From Candidatus Falkowiibacteriota bacterium (GTDB lineage Bacteria > Patescibacteriota > Patescibacteriia > Patescibacteriales > UBA12075): a DNA stretch of 8,963 nt. The stretch's first letter is position 1; each line of letters begins with the position of its first letter. Below are positions 6,649 through 8,963 of the stretch, in pieces. The stretch lies in NCBI GenBank assembly GCA_003647675.1, contig QMNH01000031.1, positions 1-8,963 of the forward strand. Direction: 5' to 3'. Both the position numbers and the translations under genes were made by a program. The notes beneath the pieces are model-generated. The model searched no databases. It saw only the letters and a program-made list of their open reading frames with translations, and had not been told where the DNA came from.

Positions 6649-7146
6649 TTATCGAATAGCTACCGCTGTTTGCAGATTTTCTTCGTACATATATTCCTTG
6701 CTTCCGGGCTCTTTGTAGCTGGCCGTAAAAGTTAATCTAATATTATCTTTCTCGCCGCCTGAAGATAAATTATTAAAAACTAAATCCGAAATTTCAATAT
6801 GACCACTGGTTATGTTTTGGGTTAAACTGGAAGTGCTGTATTTAACGATATTGTTTATACTGCTAATAGAAGAAGTAGCGCCACCGCTCATCTCTATAAT
6901 TAAAACACTGCTGGTAGCGCCCTTGGCCGGCGAAATAATTGCGCGGGCCTGTTTTACTTTTTTTGATACTATGGTTAATACGTTTCTACTGCTATTATTA
7001 ACTTCCTCAATAACATAGTTCTTGTTTTTTAAACTAACGATAACTAAACTATAAGAAATAAAACCGCTTATCACTATACCGATCAAGGCCGTATAAATTA
7101 CTGTCTCCACTAAGGTTAATCCTTTATTGTCTTTTATTTCTTCCAT
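6649..7146 (-). CDS. PilW/GspJ-like minor prepilin
   Basis: This 165-residue protein has a 9-residue leader MEEIKDNKG followed by LTLVETVIYTALIGIVISGFI: Gly-1, Leu+1 and Glu+5 (E14) are all present, and the helix continues to about residue 33. SSRNVLTIVSKKVKQARAI after the helix resembles the GspJ/PilW pattern, in which the extended helix packs against the other minor pilins. The remainder is Ser/Thr-rich and beta-like, with no cysteines. The start lies 11 bases after the stop of the PilV-like gene and the stop is 19 bases before the PilX-like gene, typical of a tight operon. No Shine-Dalgarno motif precedes the ATG. GspJ versus PilW cannot be decided from sequence alone. Confidence 0.75.
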   Translation of the reverse strand: MEEIKDNKGLTLVETVIYTALIGIVISGFISYSLVIVSLKNKNYVIEEVNNSSRNVLTIVSKKVKQARAIISPAKGATSSVLIIEMSGGATSSISSINNIVKYSTSSLTQNITSGHIEISDLVFNNLSSGGEKDNIRLTFTASYKEPGSKEYMYEENLQTAVAIR

Positions 7147-7157
7147 ATTAGATAAAA

Positions 7158-8147
7158 TTATTGATAATACAATTTTACCGCTTCTAAGACCGGGGTTGTG
7201 CTTGCGTCACCTTTAAGCACTGCTTTGTATTTTATCCACTGATCAGAATTATGGTAAATATTTATTAATTCACCAGTTGCGAAAGTAAAAAAATCCGTTT
7301 CGTCTCCGTCCTCGCCATCCGGCCCGGACCAAGTTCCGGACCAAGTACCCGGGGCGCCGTTGTCGTCCGGCGCAGTTTTTATTTGCAGTTTTATTAAACA
7401 CTCCGGACACGAAGGGGGCAAACTTTCTTCCCAATAAATTGCAATAAAATTAGCTAATTTTTCAGTATTAAACGCTGACGAAATTATCTGGCTGGTGCTG
7501 GCGTAAGTTGAGGTGGCAATTTCGGCAAGTGTTATTTCTCCGGCCGTACCAACATTGATATTGCCGTCATCATTATCATACATATTATTTTCCGACCATA
7601 TCGCCTGGCCGCTACCGCCGATCCAGTCTGTCTGCTCCCAAAATTTCGCGTTCCAATTTGTTAAATAAGTATTTCTTTCCACGCTATTTCCGGAACCGCC
7701 GCCAATATCCCAGCCAACACTGACTGAAATTTTTTTGCTCATTGGATCCGAATAAGCGCCCGGATCGTCGCTTTCCGCGATACTGCCGGTACTATCGCGA
7801 TAAACCGGCAAAAAATCAATCACGCGCGTAAAATTTCCGATTTGTTCGTCTGTTCCCTCTCCGGTTAAGCTCCACGCGCTATTTATAATTTCAACTCCGC
7901 TGCGATTATATATTAACTCGTTCCAAGCGCGATTGCGTATTCCCCTTACGGCTTCCACGCCTTCCTCGGCTAAAGCCGAAGCTTTAATAAATTCACTGCT
8001 ACGCGCAAGCAAACTAAAACTTCCCATAATTAAAACTCCCAGACTGGAAACAATTAAAACGAAAATCGCCAGCGCAACAACAATCTCAATAATTGACTGG
8101 CCTGTATTATGTAATTTGAAATTTGAAATTTGAAATTTGAAAATCAT
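7158..8147 (-). CDS. Enlarged PilV/GspI-like minor prepilin with C-terminal beta-sandwich
   Basis: At 329 residues this is about twice the usual size of a PilV/GspI minor pilin. A 16-residue leader ends in TG; QSIIEIVVALAIFVLIVSSLG follows, with Gly-1 (G16) and Glu+5 (E21), though Gln at +1 is unusual. ASALAEEGVEAVRGIRNRAWNEL (57-79) is the pattern I know from CPR PilV-like proteins. Residues about 215-329 form a separate beta-rich domain with a CPEC pair (247-250), a GTWSGTWSGPDGE turn and the ending KYKAVLKGDASTTPVLEAVKLYYQ, which resembles a beta-sandwich module found on CPR surface proteins; ligand binding is an inference. Much of the leader (FKFQISNFK) is encoded by a tandem heptamer repeat. 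The start lies just beyond a fold-back element that separates it from the FimT-like gene. Confidence 0.78.
   Translation of the reverse strand: MIFKFQISNFKLHNTGQSIIEIVVALAIFVLIVSSLGVLIMGSFSLLARSSEFIKASALAEEGVEAVRGIRNRAWNELIYNRSGVEIINSAWSLTGEGTDEQIGNFTRVIDFLPVYRDSTGSIAESDDPGAYSDPMSKKISVSVGWDIGGGSGNSVERNTYLTNWNAKFWEQTDWIGGSGQAIWSENNMYDNDDGNINVGTAGEITLAEIATSTYASTSQIISSAFNTEKLANFIAIYWEESLPPSCPECLIKLQIKTAPDDNGAPGTWSGTWSGPDGEDGDETDFFTFATGELINIYHNSDQWIKYKAVLKGDASTTPVLEAVKLYYQ
8113..8140. repeat. Four tandem AATTTGA heptamers inside the prepilin leader
   Basis: Perfect aatttga copies occupy 8113-8119, 8120-8126, 8127-8133 and 8134-8140. On the minus strand they encode most of the PilV-like leader (FKFQISNFK), starting three codons after the ATG. 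The copies shift codon phase, because 7 is not a multiple of 3. I recall this kind of repeat as common between genes in CPR genomes. Confidence 0.9.
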
Positions 8148-8163
8148 TATTAAATTTCTAAGT

Positions 8164-8324
8164 AGTTAGTGTGTAAAAACTAGCGCGAAGTTAAAAATTC
8201 AAAATTTTTGCAGATTTTTAATAAATATTTTTTGAAGTGATATGGTAATATCAACGAAAAAAATTTTATTAAAAATATGTGAAAATATTAATTTTTAATC
8301 CGTGCTAGTTTTTACACGCTAACT
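8164..8324. mobile_element. 161-bp fold-back (hairpin MITE-like) element with AAGT target duplication
   Basis: The 24-base ends 8164-8187 and 8301-8324 are inverted repeats with two mismatches (core gtgtaaaaactagc). The symmetry continues inward through the whole element to a centre at 8244-8247 (gatat-ggta-atatc), making one long imperfect hairpin with arms of about 80 bases. AAGT flanks both sides (8160-8163 and 8325-8328). Removing the element plus one AAGT restores the FimT-like stop codon TAG and leaves only 10 bases before the PilV-like ATG, matching the other short gaps in this operon. There is no coding capacity, so any movement would need a transposase supplied in trans. A structural RNA hairpin role is the alternative. 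Confidence 0.7.
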
Positions 8325-8844
8325 AAGTACTATTAACAATACCCAGACTATTAATAGAAATTATTTTAATTTCATCCGTATTGTTATTTATTATTGACAC
8401 GGTACCGGTGGCGCTTGGTTCGCCCAGACCTTTGGAAAAATTAATATTAGCGTTGTCCAGAGACGTAGTAAGAGATAGGGCGTTATTTAATATAATTTCT
8501 CTATCCAGGCTTACGTCTCGGGATGCGTAATCCGCGCCTTGATATAAAACATAGCTATCCTCTCCACTTTCGCTAACTAAAAAATAAACGCCATGAGACG
8601 CGTTATTTAGTCCTGATTCACTTCTGTTTCTCCCTAAACGCAAAGTTTCAATAACTTCGGCAAACGCCGTGTCTATTTGCGAATCAGGCTGCCAATTGCT
8701 ATACAACGGAATTGAAACAGAAGCAATAACAACAAAAATACCCATTACTATCAGTAATTCAACCAACGTAAAACCATTTTTGTTAATCGTTTTGTTGTAT
8801 GTTTTTGAACTATTTGCATAATTCGTAATTCGCGGTATTCGCAT
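8323..8844 (-). CDS. FimT/GspH-like minor prepilin
   Basis: This 173-residue protein has a 24-residue leader ending NG and then FTLVELLIVMGIFVVIASVSI, with Gly-1 (G24), Phe+1 and Glu+5 (E29). AFAEVIETLRLGRNRSESG after the helix and HGVYFLV, YVLYQGADYASRD, ISINSLGIVN further on follow the GspH/FimT layout, including the usual 'I.IN..G' strand at the C-terminus. The protein is probably the first minor pilin of the priming complex and follows pilC by 25 bases. The ATG lies at the end of a 19-base tandem repeat, so the long leader (MRIPRITNYANSS) is partly repeat-derived and the true start is less certain than the mature protein. The stop codon overlaps the end of the fold-back element by two bases. 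Confidence 0.8.
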   Translation of the reverse strand: MRIPRITNYANSSKTYNKTINKNGFTLVELLIVMGIFVVIASVSIPLYSNWQPDSQIDTAFAEVIETLRLGRNRSESGLNNASHGVYFLVSESGEDSYVLYQGADYASRDVSLDREIILNNALSLTTSLDNANINFSKGLGEPSATGTVSIINNNTDEIKIISINSLGIVNST

Positions 8845-8864
8845 ATAATTCGCGGTATTCGCAT
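8826..8864. repeat. Tandem 19-base repeat over the FimT-like start
   Basis: taattcgcggtattcgcat occurs perfectly at 8826-8844 and 8846-8864, one base apart, and partial attcg units continue to 8821. Each copy ends in an ATG on the minus strand (8844-8842 and 8864-8862). Because the period is 20, only the downstream ATG is in the prepilin frame; the upstream one opens a different frame. It occupies most of the pilC-fimT gap. Confidence 0.9.
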
Positions 8865-8869
8865 TATTT

Positions 8870-8963
8870 TTACCTATATATATTCCCGGTCACTTGATAA
8901 ATCGGAGTAATAATTGACAGGGCCAGTCCACCCACGACAACTCCGATAATAATAAGTAAAATC
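8870..8963 (-). CDS. pilC: PilC/GspF-type inner-membrane platform protein (C-terminal end only)
   Basis: Only the last 30 codons plus TAA are present; the rest lies beyond the window edge. The residues ILLIIIGVVVGGLALSII are the final membrane helix, followed by TPIYQVTGNIYR. The family normally ends with a helix of the 'G...A..I..P.Y.L' type, so the match is good despite the short length. PilC is the integral-membrane platform on which the PilB and PilT motors act, and in CPR genomes it usually lies in the pilB-pilT-pilC cluster. The FimT-like gene starts 25 bases downstream, which fits one operon entering this window from the right. Confidence 0.8.
   Translation of the reverse strand, partial: ILLIIIGVVVGGLALSIITPIYQVTGNIYR

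Noticed and set aside
8826..8864. CRISPR-like array at the tandem repeats
   Set aside because: There are only two copies with a single base between them, so there are no spacers; no cas gene is present.

Overview
The window is an AT-rich bacterial segment in which every supported gene lies on the minus strand, so transcription runs from high to low coordinates. Several things point to a Patescibacteria/CPR genome, probably a Parcubacteria-type lineage: the style of the prepilins (a 'LDPLARFQDSRNARRWADV' major pilin), the 'GPTRIFPP ... LLGP ... RQWQIA.DA' surface protein, the near absence of Shine-Dalgarno sequences, and heptamer and AATTCG-type repeats around start codons. This is recognition from memory, not a database result. 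The genetic code looks standard: TGA ends the pilM-like gene, and no in-frame TGA occurs in the other reading frames.

Layout in transcription order: (1) 8963-8870, the last 30 residues of the type IV pilus platform protein PilC; (2) 8844-8323, a FimT/GspH-like prepilin; (3) 8324-8164, a long fold-back (MITE-like) element inserted between genes; (4) 8147-7158, an enlarged PilV/GspI-like prepilin with a C-terminal beta-sandwich; (5) 7146-6649, a PilW/GspJ-like prepilin; (6) 6629-6228, a PilX/GspK-like prepilin without Glu+5; (7) 6203-6142, a nested palindrome; (8) 6104-4530, a PilM-like actin-fold ATPase joined through a membrane helix to a LytR_C domain; (9) 4431-3886, the probable major pilin, with its own promoter and a strong terminator; (10) a 455-bp gene-free stretch holding that terminator, a GC-rich island between 10-bp direct repeats, and a promoter; (11) 3430 to beyond base 1, a very large exported multidomain surface protein whose C-terminus is outside the window.

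Together these genes describe a type IV pilus locus. PilC is the inner-membrane platform. The four minor prepilins would form the initiating tip complex, PilM-LytR_C would tie the cytoplasmic ring to the envelope, and the separately transcribed pilin would form the fibre. The large surface protein shares a nearly identical promoter core with the pilin gene and may be co-expressed with it. No pilN, pilO, pilB, pilT or pilD is visible here. No rRNA, tRNA or CRISPR array was seen.

The features most worth a second look are a perfect 20-bp hairpin plus T8 tract lying in frame inside the surface-protein gene, the PilM-LytR_C fusion, the 161-bp fold-back element with a 4-bp target duplication, and the promoter shared by pilin and surface protein.
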